A DNA stretch of 64,000 nucleotides from Aquisphaera giovannonii (GTDB lineage Bacteria > Planctomycetota > Planctomycetia > Isosphaerales > Isosphaeraceae), in assembly GCF_008087625.1 (NCBI RefSeq), contig NZ_CP042997.1, forward strand, positions 3,162,001 to 3,226,000, given 5' to 3'. Positions 17,123-25,252 of the stretch are shown here, piece by piece; positions within the stretch are counted from its first letter, which is position 1, and every line of letters begins with the position of its first letter. The notes under the pieces were generated by a model. That model saw only the letters and a program-made list of their open reading frames with translations. It was not told where the DNA came from and did not search any database. Made by a program: the position numbers and the translations under genes.

Positions 17123-17911
17123 TCACGTCCCGGTGGCGCGGAATTCCCGCCATTCGAGGATCGTGGCCGCGTCGTCGTCGCGCAGGTAGGTGTGGAGGCC
17201 CACGCCGAGCGTCAGGTCGTCCTCCAGGGTCTTCCAGTCCGTCAGGCGGCCGAGGCGGACCGCCTCGTCGTCATGGGCATGCGACCCAGGGTAGAGCGCG
17301 GGCAGGAACACCTCGCCGGCCTCGGATTCCAGCTCCAGGTGCGTCGGGATGTAGAGGAGGTCGCGGGGGAAGGAGGGCGGGTTCATGGCCGCGACCCGGA
17401 CCTGATCCAGGCCCACCCAGAAGTACCGGCCGTTCGCCATGACCTCGAGCACCCCGCCGAAGAGGTCGTCGGCGTCCCGCAGGGCGTGGAAAGGCTGCCC
17501 ATTGAGCGAGCCGACGACGGCCGGCATGGCCTCCTCGGCCCGGGCGAGCAGCGAGGCGGCCTCGCCCGTGTTCCCGACCCGGAGGCAGTTCACGGCCTCG
17601 AGCCGGAGCCGCAGGTGCTGCGAATGCTCGCCGAAGAATCCCGGGGCCGTTCCCCGTTCGAAGACGTCCCGACGGGCCTGCTCCGAGTCCACCAGCCGCC
17701 GATAGTTGGCGGCCGCCCGCTCGAGGTCCATGTCCTCGAACTGGAAGGCCTCGGCCTGCCGCCGCGCCCGCTCGAGGTCGCCGGCGAACATCAGCAGCTC
17801 GAAGAGGAACACTCGCTTCGCTTGGTCCAGGGGATGGGACCGCACGTCCGCGATTTGGGCGTCGATGGCCGCGGCCAGCTTCCCGGCCTTGTAGAGATCG
17901 CCGGCATTCAT
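17123..17911 (-). CDS. tagJ: T6SS accessory protein TagJ (ImpE family)
   Basis: A 262-residue protein starting MNAGDLYKAGKLAAAI. The N-terminal half is helical and TPR-like (DLERARRQAEAFQFED), and the C-terminal half contains the ImpE core: LNGQPFHALRDADDLFGGVL, FWVGLDQVRVAAMNPP and PRDLLYIPTHLE, with ARLGRLTDW-like VRLGRLTDWKTLED near the end. In Pseudomonas HSI-I, TagJ binds the sheath protein TssB together with ClpV and may aid sheath recycling. Its presence together with clpV/tssH at the left edge is consistent. It lies downstream of hcp after a strong hairpin and directly upstream of tssE. Confidence 0.94.
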   Translation of the reverse strand: MNAGDLYKAGKLAAAIDAQIADVRSHPLDQAKRVFLFELLMFAGDLERARRQAEAFQFEDMDLERAAANYRRLVDSEQARRDVFERGTAPGFFGEHSQHLRLRLEAVNCLRVGNTGEAASLLARAEEAMPAVVGSLNGQPFHALRDADDLFGGVLEVMANGRYFWVGLDQVRVAAMNPPSFPRDLLYIPTHLELESEAGEVFLPALYPGSHAHDDEAVRLGRLTDWKTLEDDLTLGVGLHTYLRDDDAATILEWREFRATGT

Positions 17912-17995
17912 GTCCTATGCTCCTCGCCCGACCGGGCTTCGCCGCCTCGGCCCCCGGTCCGCTCGAGGTCGGGACGGCGAGGGCAGGACGCCGAG

Positions 17996-18039
17996 CGCCT
18001 CGCCGGCCGCCGGCAGGGTCGCCGGGCGGCGGCGAGGCG
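17996..18039 (-). terminator. GC-rich hairpin just after hcp, possible terminator or attenuator/mRNA stabiliser
   Basis: On the minus strand, nine bases after the hcp stop codon, a long inverted repeat begins. The outer arms CGCCTCGCC and GGCGAGGCG pair over 9 bases, then a small bulge, then CCGCC/GGCGG and an inner GGC/GCC around a short loop. No T-run follows, so it is not a textbook intrinsic terminator. It could lower read-through into tagJ-tssE-tssF-tssG or protect the 3' end of the abundant hcp message. Folding was done by eye. Confidence 0.42.
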
Positions 18040-18048
18040 AAGTTGGCG

Positions 18049-18543
18049 TTACTTGGAGACCTTGGTCAGGTCCCAGGACGCGTCGCCCGCGGCGGACATG
18101 GCGCCCGTGGTGTCGTCCTGCTTGGAGTACGTGATGGCGACCTTGGCGAACGCCAGGCTGAGCGACTCCGTCGGGCTGTCGTCGCCGCCGGTCGAGCCGG
18201 ACCACTGGATGGACTCGATCATCACGTCCGTGAAGACGTACTTGAGGAAGACCTGCTGGCCCCCGTCGCCGGTCGCCTTGCTCATCTCGACGGTGGCGTC
18301 CGCGAAGTGGGAGCCGTTGCAGCAGGCGGCGAAGAGCTTGGCCGACGAGGCCTCGGTCTTCTTCATCACGTTGAAGCTCGAGACCGAGACCTTCCCGGCG
18401 GTCAGGCCGGTGGCGCCGGACCCCACGGTGGTCGGATTGGAGGCGCCCCACGAGAACGAGTAGATCTCGATCCACTTCTCGTGGTTGGACTGGGTGGCCT
18501 CGCCATCGACGGTCGCGATCTTCAGGTAGGTATCGAAAGCCAT
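18049..18543 (-). CDS. hcp: T6SS inner-tube protein Hcp (TssD)
   Basis: A 164-residue protein. Of two nearby ATGs, MAFDTYLK is chosen because GAGGAG lies seven bases upstream of it but only one base from the other. The sequence shows the Hcp1 pattern: FDTYLKIATVDGEATQ, KWIEIYSFSWGASNP, the phase VSVSSFNVMKKTEASSAKL, and a C-terminal ESLSLAFAKVAITYSKQDD. Hcp forms hexameric rings that stack into the tube expelled by sheath contraction. The gene is set apart from tssC (232-base gap) and from tagJ (137-base gap with a hairpin), a layout that allows separate, higher expression. Confidence 0.95.
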   Translation of the reverse strand: MAFDTYLKIATVDGEATQSNHEKWIEIYSFSWGASNPTTVGSGATGLTAGKVSVSSFNVMKKTEASSAKLFAACCNGSHFADATVEMSKATGDGGQQVFLKYVFTDVMIESIQWSGSTGGDDSPTESLSLAFAKVAITYSKQDDTTGAMSAAGDASWDLTKVSK

Positions 18544-18707
18544 TGTCATTCTCCTCGACTGGTCAGGACGCCGGACGGACTCGGGGCGCGGGTCCGGCCA
18601 CCCTGCGACAGCGAGGGCGGTGACGCCGGATCGCGTCTCCATCGGAGGGAGGGCGAGGGCCGCCGGGGGAGCCCGGCCGGCGCGCACCCTCCTCCATCGA
18701 TCACCGC

Positions 18708-18773
18708 GACGAGGCCGGATCCCCGCGCCGGGGGCGGGCATTTCGCCCGACTCCCGGCCGCGGGCCCTCGTCG
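18708..18773 (-). repeat. inverted repeat with inner hairpin between tssC and hcp
   Basis: CGACGAGG (18708-18715) and CCTCGTCG (18766-18773) are perfect inverted arms. Between them lies a small hairpin, CGGGC-ATTTC-GCCCG. It begins only a few bases beyond the tssC stop codon on the minus strand, so it may act as a terminator or processing site separating tssBC from hcp. There is no T-run, and in DNA this GC-rich such arms can arise by chance. Confidence 0.25.
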
Positions 18774-18775
18774 AA

Positions 18776-20263
18776 TCAGGCCTTCTTGGGGACTTCCGCC
18801 ACCAGCCTCATCGAGGCCGACAGCGTCTCGAGCTGGAAGTGGGGCCGCAGGTACGCGACGGCCTCGTACGAGCCCGGCTTGCCGGGCACCGCCCGCACGT
18901 TGACCTTCGCCTCGGCCAGGGGCCGTTTCGCCTTCTCGTCATCCCCCACGAGCTCGGGGTTGGCCAGGACATACTGGTTGATCCAGTTGTTCAGCCAGAC
19001 GTTGCACTGATTCAGCTCCATGAAGGAGCCGATCTTGTCCCGCGCCATGACCTTGAGATAGTGCGCGAAGCGGGACGTGTTGAGGATGAGGTTGAACTTC
19101 GCCGACAGCTCGGCGTTGGAGTTGGCCGACGCGTCGAAGTACGTCTTCGGCTTCTGGGTCGACTGCGCGCCCATGAAGACGGCGAAGTCGTTCCCCTTGC
19201 TGTGCAGCAGGGGCATGAAGCCGAGGTTGGACAGCTCGAATTCCCGGCGGTCGGAGATCGCGATCTCCGTCGGGCATTTCATGGCCACGCCACCCTCGTC
19301 GGTCGGGAACGTGTGCACCGGGAGCCCCTCGACCTTGCCGCCCCCCTCCACGCCGCGGGTCCTCGCCATCCAGCCGTACTTGGCGAAGGCGTCCGTGATC
19401 CGGGCCGCGTAGGCCCACGCGGCGTTCATCCAGAGGTAGTTGTTGTGGTCCTTGCCGTCGACCTGCTCCTCGAAGTTGAATTCCGTGACCCGCTTGAAGT
19501 TCTCCCCGTAGGGCAGGCGGGCCAGGACTCGCGGCATGGTCAGCGCCACGTATCGGGAGTCCTCGGAGTCGCGGAACGACTTCCAGGTCGCGTATTCGAC
19601 GGTGTCGAAGATCTTCGAGAGGTCCCGGGGATTCGCCAGCTCGGTCCAGCTATCGAAGTTGAAGAGCTTCGGGCTCGCCGCCGCCACGAACGGGGCGTGG
19701 GACGCCGCCGCGATCCCCGAGAGGTGCTTCAGCAGGCCCAGGTCCTCGGCGTTGCGGCCGAATTCCAGGTCCCCGACGAGCATCCCGTACGGGTGCCCGC
19801 CGAGCTGGCCGTACTCCTCCTCGTAGATCTTCTTGTAGAGGTTGCTCTGGTCGAACTCGATCGCCTTCTCCAGGTCCTTCACCAGCTCCTGCTTCTTGAT
19901 GTTCAGGACCCGGATCTTGAGCGTGGGGCTCGTCTCGGTCTGCATCACCAGGTAATGCAGCCCGCGCCAGGTGGATTCCAGCCGCTGGACGGCCGGGTCG
20001 TGGAGGATCTCGTTGAGCTGCGCGGACAGCTTCTTGTCGATCTCCCCGATCCACGTCTTGATATTCGTCTCCACGTCCTTGGAGACGACCTGGCCGGGCT
20101 TGACGGCCTGGTCCAGGAACTGGCGGAAGTAGTCCCGCGCCCGCTCCGACTCCTTGTCGGTCTGCGGCCGCGTGGCCTTGATGACCTCGTCGAGGAGGCT
20201 GGGCGCCTCGGTCGTCGTCCCCGCTGCGGGCGCGGCTGCCTGGGCCTGCTCGGTGCTGCTCAT
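18776..20263 (-). CDS. tssC: T6SS contractile sheath large subunit TssC (VipB)
   Basis: A 495-residue protein of normal family length. After an Ala/Thr-rich N-terminus come family-typical blocks: ESTWRGLHYLVMQTETSP, KIRVLNIKKQELVKDLEKA, YGQLGGHPYGMLVGDLEF, PFVAAASPKLFNFDSW, and RLPYGENFKRVTEFNFEEQV. The C-terminal part has FAHYLKVMARDKIGSF and LNNWINQYV, then RPLAEAKVNVRAVPGKPGSY, as in other TssC proteins. With TssB it builds the cytoplasmic sheath whose contraction drives the Hcp tube. Its ATG overlaps the tssB stop codon by four bases (ATGA), implying coupled synthesis of the two sheath subunits. Confidence 0.97.
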   Translation of the reverse strand: MSSTEQAQAAAPAAGTTTEAPSLLDEVIKATRPQTDKESERARDYFRQFLDQAVKPGQVVSKDVETNIKTWIGEIDKKLSAQLNEILHDPAVQRLESTWRGLHYLVMQTETSPTLKIRVLNIKKQELVKDLEKAIEFDQSNLYKKIYEEEYGQLGGHPYGMLVGDLEFGRNAEDLGLLKHLSGIAAASHAPFVAAASPKLFNFDSWTELANPRDLSKIFDTVEYATWKSFRDSEDSRYVALTMPRVLARLPYGENFKRVTEFNFEEQVDGKDHNNYLWMNAAWAYAARITDAFAKYGWMARTRGVEGGGKVEGLPVHTFPTDEGGVAMKCPTEIAISDRREFELSNLGFMPLLHSKGNDFAVFMGAQSTQKPKTYFDASANSNAELSAKFNLILNTSRFAHYLKVMARDKIGSFMELNQCNVWLNNWINQYVLANPELVGDDEKAKRPLAEAKVNVRAVPGKPGSYEAVAYLRPHFQLETLSASMRLVAEVPKKA

Positions 20264-20784
20264 TCCTTGGTCTCCGTGCTCGGCGCCGCGCTATCGATCC
20301 CCAGCTCCTTGGCCACAGCCTGCGCCTTCTCCGGGTTGTTCAGGATGTCCGCCAGGAGCTGGTCGAGCTTGTCGTTGCCTTCCATCTTGTTGAGCAACTG
20401 GGTCAGCTTGGTCCGCATCTCCAGGAGCTCCTTGAGCGCGGGCACCTGCTCGGCGATGGCCGCCGGCTCGAAGTCGTCGATGTGCTTGAATTTCAGCTCC
20501 ACCGCCAGCTTGGTGTCCTCGTCCGTCAGCCGATTCTGCACCTTGGTGGCGACCCGGGGCGCCGCCCGCTGCATGACGTTGTTGAAGTTGTCGCGGTCGA
20601 TCTCCACGACCGGCCTGTCCTTCAGCGACTTCTGCGGCTCGGTGGACTGCGCCGACAGGTCGGCGATGACGCCGACGACGAACGGCAGCTCGACCGTCCT
20701 CATCGCGCCGTTGGTCTCGACGTCGTACGTGATCTGGACGCGGGGGCGGCGTACCCGGTCCAGCTTGTGCTGCAGACTCGACAT
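20260..20784 (-). CDS. tssB: T6SS contractile sheath small subunit TssB (VipA)
   Basis: A 174-residue protein. The start at MSSLQHKLDRVRRPRV has AGAGGG five to six bases upstream; a longer frame to 20868 lacks family similarity. Conserved TssB features are VQITYDVETNG, ELPFVVGVIADLSAQ, the FVEIDRDNFNNVM-like VVEIDRDNFNNVMQRAAP, and LKFKHIDDFEPAAIAEQVP, followed by a helical tail. It pairs with TssC in the sheath, and ClpV/TagJ are expected to act on this subunit. It is the first gene of the tssB-tssC pair and overlaps tssC by four bases. Confidence 0.97.
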   Translation of the reverse strand: MSSLQHKLDRVRRPRVQITYDVETNGAMRTVELPFVVGVIADLSAQSTEPQKSLKDRPVVEIDRDNFNNVMQRAAPRVATKVQNRLTDEDTKLAVELKFKHIDDFEPAAIAEQVPALKELLEMRTKLTQLLNKMEGNDKLDQLLADILNNPEKAQAVAKELGIDSAAPSTETKE

Positions 20785-21198
20785 GGCACCCTCTTCGCAG
20801 AAAGCCTCGACACGCGAAAACGGAAGGCTTCGACCCGGGAGCTCAACCGCACCGATCCGACGCCACACCGACGCCCCTCGCCGGGAGGAGCCCCCATGCG
20901 CCGGCGCCTACACCGGGCTGGACCGTGATCCGGGGGGCCCGGCCCCGAGGCCCCGCCCCCCGTCGAATCGTCGTTGCTCCCGCGTCAATCCAGGACGGCG
21001 AAAGTGCGGAATGCCCACGACTATATCAGATTCGGACGCGTTGACCGAAGAAAAATGACCTGGACGCCGCTCCCGCCCGGCACGCTCCGACCCGGCCGCC
21101 GATCTCAGGGCCGAATCCGGATCGGGCGGCCCGAGGACCGCTCCGCGTCTCGAATCGACAACAATACGCATATAGCCGCCCCGTCGTGTCAGCGGACA
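20785..21198. other. 414-base intergenic region upstream of tssB
   Basis: No convincing gene. Short frames here have no recognisable similarity and no good start signals. The part at 21020-21055 and 21160-21180 is less GC-rich than the surroundings (for example ACAATACGCATATAG), where the promoter for the tssB-tssC unit might lie, but I could not assign clear -35/-10 or -24/-12 elements. Confidence 0.4.
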
Positions 21199-22266
21199 TC
21201 ATTTCTTTTCCGGGGTGTCCTTGATGCCCAGCTCCCGGTTCAGGACCTTGAGGACGTCGGCGTTGAGCACGAGCGACTTGATCAGCTCGGGGAAGGGCAG
21301 GTTGCCCAGGTCGACCGCCCGCATGAGCAAGTACGGGATCGGGCTGTGCGGCTCGATCTGCTGGAGCTTGGCGGCGGCCTCGGAGATCCGCGCGTAGATC
21401 TCCGCGCGCGTCTCCATGCGGGGCGCCTGGGGCGCCGCCGCCGCCTGGGCCCCGTCCCCGGCCGCCGCTTCGCCGACGGCGGGCTGCGCCTCCGCGGCCA
21501 TTGCGCCCCCCTTCTTGCCGAGGACCATCTGCGCGAGGACCAGGCAGTCGCCCAGCGCCGAGCGGATGGTCATGAGCCCCGGGGCGTAATTCTTACCGTC
21601 GACAGTCATCCTGGCCGCCAGCGACCTCGACAGCAGGTCGAGCTCCTGCAGCGCCAGTCGAAGGTCCTGCACGAGGGCCTCGCTGGCCTCCCGGCTCGTG
21701 AGCTGGACGCCCTTCTCGACGTCGGCGGGGGAGACCTTGCTCTTGGGCCCCTGGGATTCTTTCCACTGCTGCCAGCCCAGCCCGTTCGGCTCGGGGGGCA
21801 GCATGGGGATGAGGCGGAGCGTGCTGGGGAACCAGGCGCCGCGGTCGTTCATGTCCAGCCAATCGAGCCGCCGGGCGCGGGTGTCGATGTCGTCCTCTTC
21901 CGTGATCTCCGGGTGCATCCGGTCCCAGCAAACGTCGGTCATCAGCCGAAGCAGCCGCAGGCCATCGGCCACGCCCGCGAACCCCTGGAGCTTGGTCAGG
22001 GCCTCGACGAGGCGGACCGCGATCAGGTAGTCCTTGGTCTGGGATCGCAGGGTCTCGGCGGACAGCTCGACGATGCCGCGCCAGTCGGCCCGCTTGGGCG
22101 CCTCGGGCCGGGCCGCGTCGTTCTTGTCGTACGAGTCCGGGTCGATCTCCTTGCGCATCTCCTCGAGTTGGCCGCGGACCGCCGAGACGTCGCGCGAGCC
22201 CGCCGGATCCTCGCCGGGGATGGGCTCCAGGAGGGACTCGATGTCCACGAGCGGCTGATGCGGCAT
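21199..22266 (-). CDS. tssA: T6SS assembly protein TssA (ImpA N-terminal domain)
   Basis: A 355-residue protein. The N-terminus LLEPIPGEDPAGSRDVSA, followed by ADWRGIVELSAETLRSQTKD and YLIAVRLVEALTKLQGFAGV, is the ImpA_N domain shared by TssA proteins; WFPSTLRLIPMLPP follows. An Ala-rich linker (about residues 254-280) leads to a C-terminal helical segment ending IPYLLMRAVDLGNLPFPELI and NRELGIKD, typical of a short-form TssA. TssA primes and coordinates polymerisation of sheath and tube at the baseplate. It is the first tss gene of the minus-strand cluster and lies divergent to the ada-alkA gene (268-base gap). Confidence 0.94.
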   Translation of the reverse strand: MPHQPLVDIESLLEPIPGEDPAGSRDVSAVRGQLEEMRKEIDPDSYDKNDAARPEAPKRADWRGIVELSAETLRSQTKDYLIAVRLVEALTKLQGFAGVADGLRLLRLMTDVCWDRMHPEITEEDDIDTRARRLDWLDMNDRGAWFPSTLRLIPMLPPEPNGLGWQQWKESQGPKSKVSPADVEKGVQLTSREASEALVQDLRLALQELDLLSRSLAARMTVDGKNYAPGLMTIRSALGDCLVLAQMVLGKKGGAMAAEAQPAVGEAAAGDGAQAAAAPQAPRMETRAEIYARISEAAAKLQQIEPHSPIPYLLMRAVDLGNLPFPELIKSLVLNADVLKVLNRELGIKDTPEKK

Positions 22267-22534
22267 GCGGTTCCTGCACTCGCGAGGCCGGACGGGCGGT
22301 TGATCCGGTTGCTGGACCGACTTCGGTCTTCTCGGTGGTCCTGGGGAGCGGCCGATGCAAGGGACGATGGTAGCCTAGGACCGCCGGCCTTCCAAAGCAA
22401 GAAGAATCCCCCACGTACGGGCTAGTGGCCGGCTCGGAGGCCCTCCGATCGCCATTTTCGGACGCGAGAGCCCGATCCGCATCCGCGACCGAAAACGGCG
22501 AGACGACACGCCGCTCGGCCGCTAAAGTATCCAC

Positions 22535-23995
22535 ATGGACGCGAACGCCGAAACCTTCTACCGGGCCCTGGCGGCACGCGACGCCCGTTACGATGGCCTC
22601 TTCTTCGTGGGCGTGACGACGACCGGCATCTACTGCCGCCCGGTCTGCCCCGCGAGGACACCCCGGGCCGAGCGTTGCCGGTTCTTCCCGGGGGCGCCGG
22701 CGGCCGAGGCTGCCGGGTTCCGCCCCTGCCTGCGATGCCGCCCCGAGCTCGCACCCGGGCTCGCCCCAGCCGACGCGACCGGCCGCATCGCGCGACTCGC
22801 CGCGGAACGGATCGAGGCCGGCGCCCTCAACGACGACGGATCGATCCCCGGTCTGGCCGGCGAGCTGGGCGTCAGCGCCAGGCAGCTCCGACGCGCCATC
22901 CGGAAGGAATTCGGCGTCACCGCCGTGGCCCTGGCGCAGACCCGTCGCCTTCTCCTGGCCAAGCAGCTCCTCACCGAGACGGACCTACCCCTGATCCGCG
23001 TCGCCACTGCCAGCGGCTTCTCGAGCCTCCGCCGCTTCAATGCCCTCTTCCGGTCGCACTACGGCATGCCCCCTTCGCGACTCCGCAAGGGCGCGGCTCG
23101 CGTCGCGCCCGACGGGGATCTCCGCCTGCTGTTGGGCTATCGGCCCCCGATGGCCTGGGGCTTCCTCCTCGAATTCCTGGCGTCCCACTCGACCGCGGGC
23201 GTGGAACTGGTGCAGGGGGACGCATACGCCCGGACGGTGTCCATCGGCCCGCATCGCGGCTGGTTCCGCGTGCGGCCCGTCGCCGGCCGCGACGCCATCG
23301 CCGTCGAGGTCCCCTCGTCGCTCGCCCCGGCGCTGCCGCGCCTCCTCGGCGCCATCCGGGCCCTGCTGGACCTGGACGCCCGCCCGTCCGCGATCGCCGA
23401 GCACCTCGGCGCCGACCCGCGCCTGGCCCGAGGCCTCGCCGCCGCGCCCGGGATGCGAATCCCCGGCTCCATCGACGGATTCGAGCTGGCCGTGCGGACC
23501 ATCCTGGGCCAGCTCATCTCGGTCAAGGCGGCGACCACGCTCGCCGGGCGCCTGGCCGCCGCATTCGGAGACCCGATCGAGACGCCGTTCCCGTCGCTCA
23601 CGCGGCTCAGTCCCGGCCCGGAGCGACTGGTGCACGCCGGGGAGGCCTCGCTCGTGGGCATCGGAGTCGCGCCGACGAGGGCCCGGGCCGTCGTCTCCCT
23701 GGCGGCGTCCGTGATCGCCGGTCGGATCCGCCTCGATCCGGGCCGCGACCCGGAAGCCGCGATCGATCAACTCCGCGGCCTGCCGGGAGTCGGCGACTGG
23801 ACCGCCCAATCCATCGCCCTGCGTGCCTTCCGCTGGCCGGACGCCTTCCCCGCCTCCGACCTGGCCCTCGTCCGGGCCGCCGGGCTGCGGACGACTCGCG
23901 AGCTGGAGCGCACCTCGCAAGCCTGGCGCCCATGGAGGGGCTACGCGGCGATGGCCCTGTGGCATTCCTATCTTCACCCGTCCCCGGAGACATGA
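22535..23995 (+). CDS. Ada-type methylphosphotriester/AraC regulator fused to DNA-3-methyladenine glycosylase II (AdaA-AlkA)
   Basis: A 486-residue protein. Residues about 8-75 form the Ada zinc domain, with ligands in IYCRPVCPAR and CLRCRPE; the first of these cysteines would accept methyl groups from phosphotriesters. Residues about 85-185 are an AraC-type HTH (LAGELGVSARQLRRAIRKEF, FSSLRRFNALFRSHYGMPPS). The rest is AlkA: an N-terminal AlkA_N domain, then the HhH-GPD region with LPGVGDWTAQSIALRAFRWP and the catalytic Asp expected in DAFPASDLAL. It senses alkylation, likely activates its own operon and removes alkylated bases. The same fusion beside ogt is known in mycobacteria. The ogt start follows after four bases. 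Confidence 0.94.
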   Translation: MDANAETFYRALAARDARYDGLFFVGVTTTGIYCRPVCPARTPRAERCRFFPGAPAAEAAGFRPCLRCRPELAPGLAPADATGRIARLAAERIEAGALNDDGSIPGLAGELGVSARQLRRAIRKEFGVTAVALAQTRRLLLAKQLLTETDLPLIRVATASGFSSLRRFNALFRSHYGMPPSRLRKGAARVAPDGDLRLLLGYRPPMAWGFLLEFLASHSTAGVELVQGDAYARTVSIGPHRGWFRVRPVAGRDAIAVEVPSSLAPALPRLLGAIRALLDLDARPSAIAEHLGADPRLARGLAAAPGMRIPGSIDGFELAVRTILGQLISVKAATTLAGRLAAAFGDPIETPFPSLTRLSPGPERLVHAGEASLVGIGVAPTRARAVVSLAASVIAGRIRLDPGRDPEAAIDQLRGLPGVGDWTAQSIALRAFRWPDAFPASDLALVRAAGLRTTRELERTSQAWRPWRGYAAMALWHSYLHPSPET

Positions 23996-23999
23996 ACCG

Positions 24000-24575
24000 A
24001 TGAGCCCCAAGGCATTCTACTGGACCCTGGCGAGCCCGATCGGCCCCTTGCTCCTCACCTCGGGCGGCGACGCGCTGACGGGGCTGCACATGGCCGGTCG
24101 GGGCCCCGAGGCCGGCTGGATCCAGGATGCCGGCCCGTTCCGGTCGGTCGTGCAGGCCCTCGACGCGTATTTCGAGGGCGAGCTGGCCCGGTTCGACGTG
24201 CCGCTCGATCTCGGCGGTACGCCCTTCCAGCAAAGGGTCTGGAGTGAGCTGAGGGAAATCCCGTTCGGCCGCGCGATATCGTACGCGGAACTGGCCCGTC
24301 GCGTCGGCAAGCCGGGGGCCAGCCGGGCGGTAGGCTCGGCCAACGGCCGCAATCCCGTCTCGATCATCGTCCCATGCCACCGGGTCATCGCTTCCGACGG
24401 CGGACTCGGCGGCTACGGCGGCGGCCTGGACCGCAAGAGGTGGCTGCTGGAGCACGAGATCGCAATCCTTCGAAGAGATCCGCGGAGGGATTCGGAGGAC
24501 TTCCCCGGCGCGATCACGCCGAAGCTGCCGGCTTATCCTCTCTTCTCGTGTGAATCCACGGGGCGACGCGCATGA
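24000..24575 (+). CDS. ogt: methylated-DNA--[protein]-cysteine S-methyltransferase Ogt
   Basis: A 191-residue protein starting at MSPKAFYWTLASPIGPLLL, four bases after the ada-alkA stop. The active site IIVPCHRVIASDGGLGGYGG is intact, with the acceptor cysteine in PCHR. Upstream are the helix-turn-helix FQQRVWSELREIPFGRAISY and the Arg finger region ASRAVGSANGRNPVSI. It transfers alkyl groups from O6-alkylguanine to itself in a suicide reaction. The C-terminal 30 residues beyond the family core (FPGAITPKLPAYPLF...) are of uncertain meaning. Together with the preceding gene it forms an adaptive-response operon. Confidence 0.96.
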   Translation: MSPKAFYWTLASPIGPLLLTSGGDALTGLHMAGRGPEAGWIQDAGPFRSVVQALDAYFEGELARFDVPLDLGGTPFQQRVWSELREIPFGRAISYAELARRVGKPGASRAVGSANGRNPVSIIVPCHRVIASDGGLGGYGGGLDRKRWLLEHEIAILRRDPRRDSEDFPGAITPKLPAYPLFSCESTGRRA

Positions 24576-24645
24576 CGCGGGAAGCTCTCGAACGCCCTCC
24601 AACTCGAGCCATGCCTGCGACGCCTGCGGGGAAATCAGGCCCACG

Positions 24646-25071
24646 TCATCGCCAGCTCCTCCGGCGGCCCGCCCGCGGATGCCTCGGTTGCCTGGCGGCC
24701 ATGAGTCGCTCCCAGGCCAGGCGGAGTCGCTCGATCGGCGGCAGGAGCGTCCCGGCAGGTACGATCGCCCAACTCCCGGTCGACCGCGGCTGACCGGCCA
24801 TGACGTCGACGTAGAAGCAGCCGGAGGCATCGAAATGGGCGATACGCTCCTGGAAATTCAGGCGACGGATGTGCTCGTCCGGGTCATCCCCGGCGTGGTC
24901 CGCGGGGATCTGCCCCTCCGCCAGGTTCTCTGCTCGGCCGCGGCGAGCGGCCAGGAGGTGGCCTACGTCGCGAATCGGGGGGGGGAGGCCCGGCCGTGAT
25001 AGGTCGGCTGGCCGGGGGGAAATGCGCGGCTCGTCCGATTCAACCGCCTCGGACGACCTTGCCCCGTTCAT
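24646..25071 (-). CDS. hypothetical protein or gene remnant, convergent to ogt
   Basis: An open frame of 141 residues from MNGARSSEAVESDEP. The part after about residue 45 (AEGQIPADHAGDDPDEHIRR, LNFQERIAHFDASGCFYVDV, PIERLRLAWERLMAA) has coding-like codon use, with mostly G or C in third positions. The N-terminal part is less convincing and the true start is unclear. I do not recognise the family. It lies in an otherwise empty 677-base gap between ogt and the next plus-strand gene, and could be the surviving end of a decayed gene. Confidence 0.32.
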   Translation of the reverse strand: MNGARSSEAVESDEPRISPRPADLSRPGLPPPIRDVGHLLAARRGRAENLAEGQIPADHAGDDPDEHIRRLNFQERIAHFDASGCFYVDVMAGQPRSTGSWAIVPAGTLLPPIERLRLAWERLMAARQPRHPRAGRRRSWR

Positions 25072-25252
25072 AGCGGGCACCGGCGAGGCTTCGTGCCAGG
25101 ATGCAATCCGAGGCACGGTCCTATCCGCTAGGCGGTGGGGTCGCCAGACGCTGGAACCGGCCCCGGAGTCGGGCGATGATGAGGCTTGCCGGGCAGGAGG
25201 CGCCTCGCGGCCGTTCCGCGACGGGTCCCCAGTTCTCCGGCAGGAGGAATTC

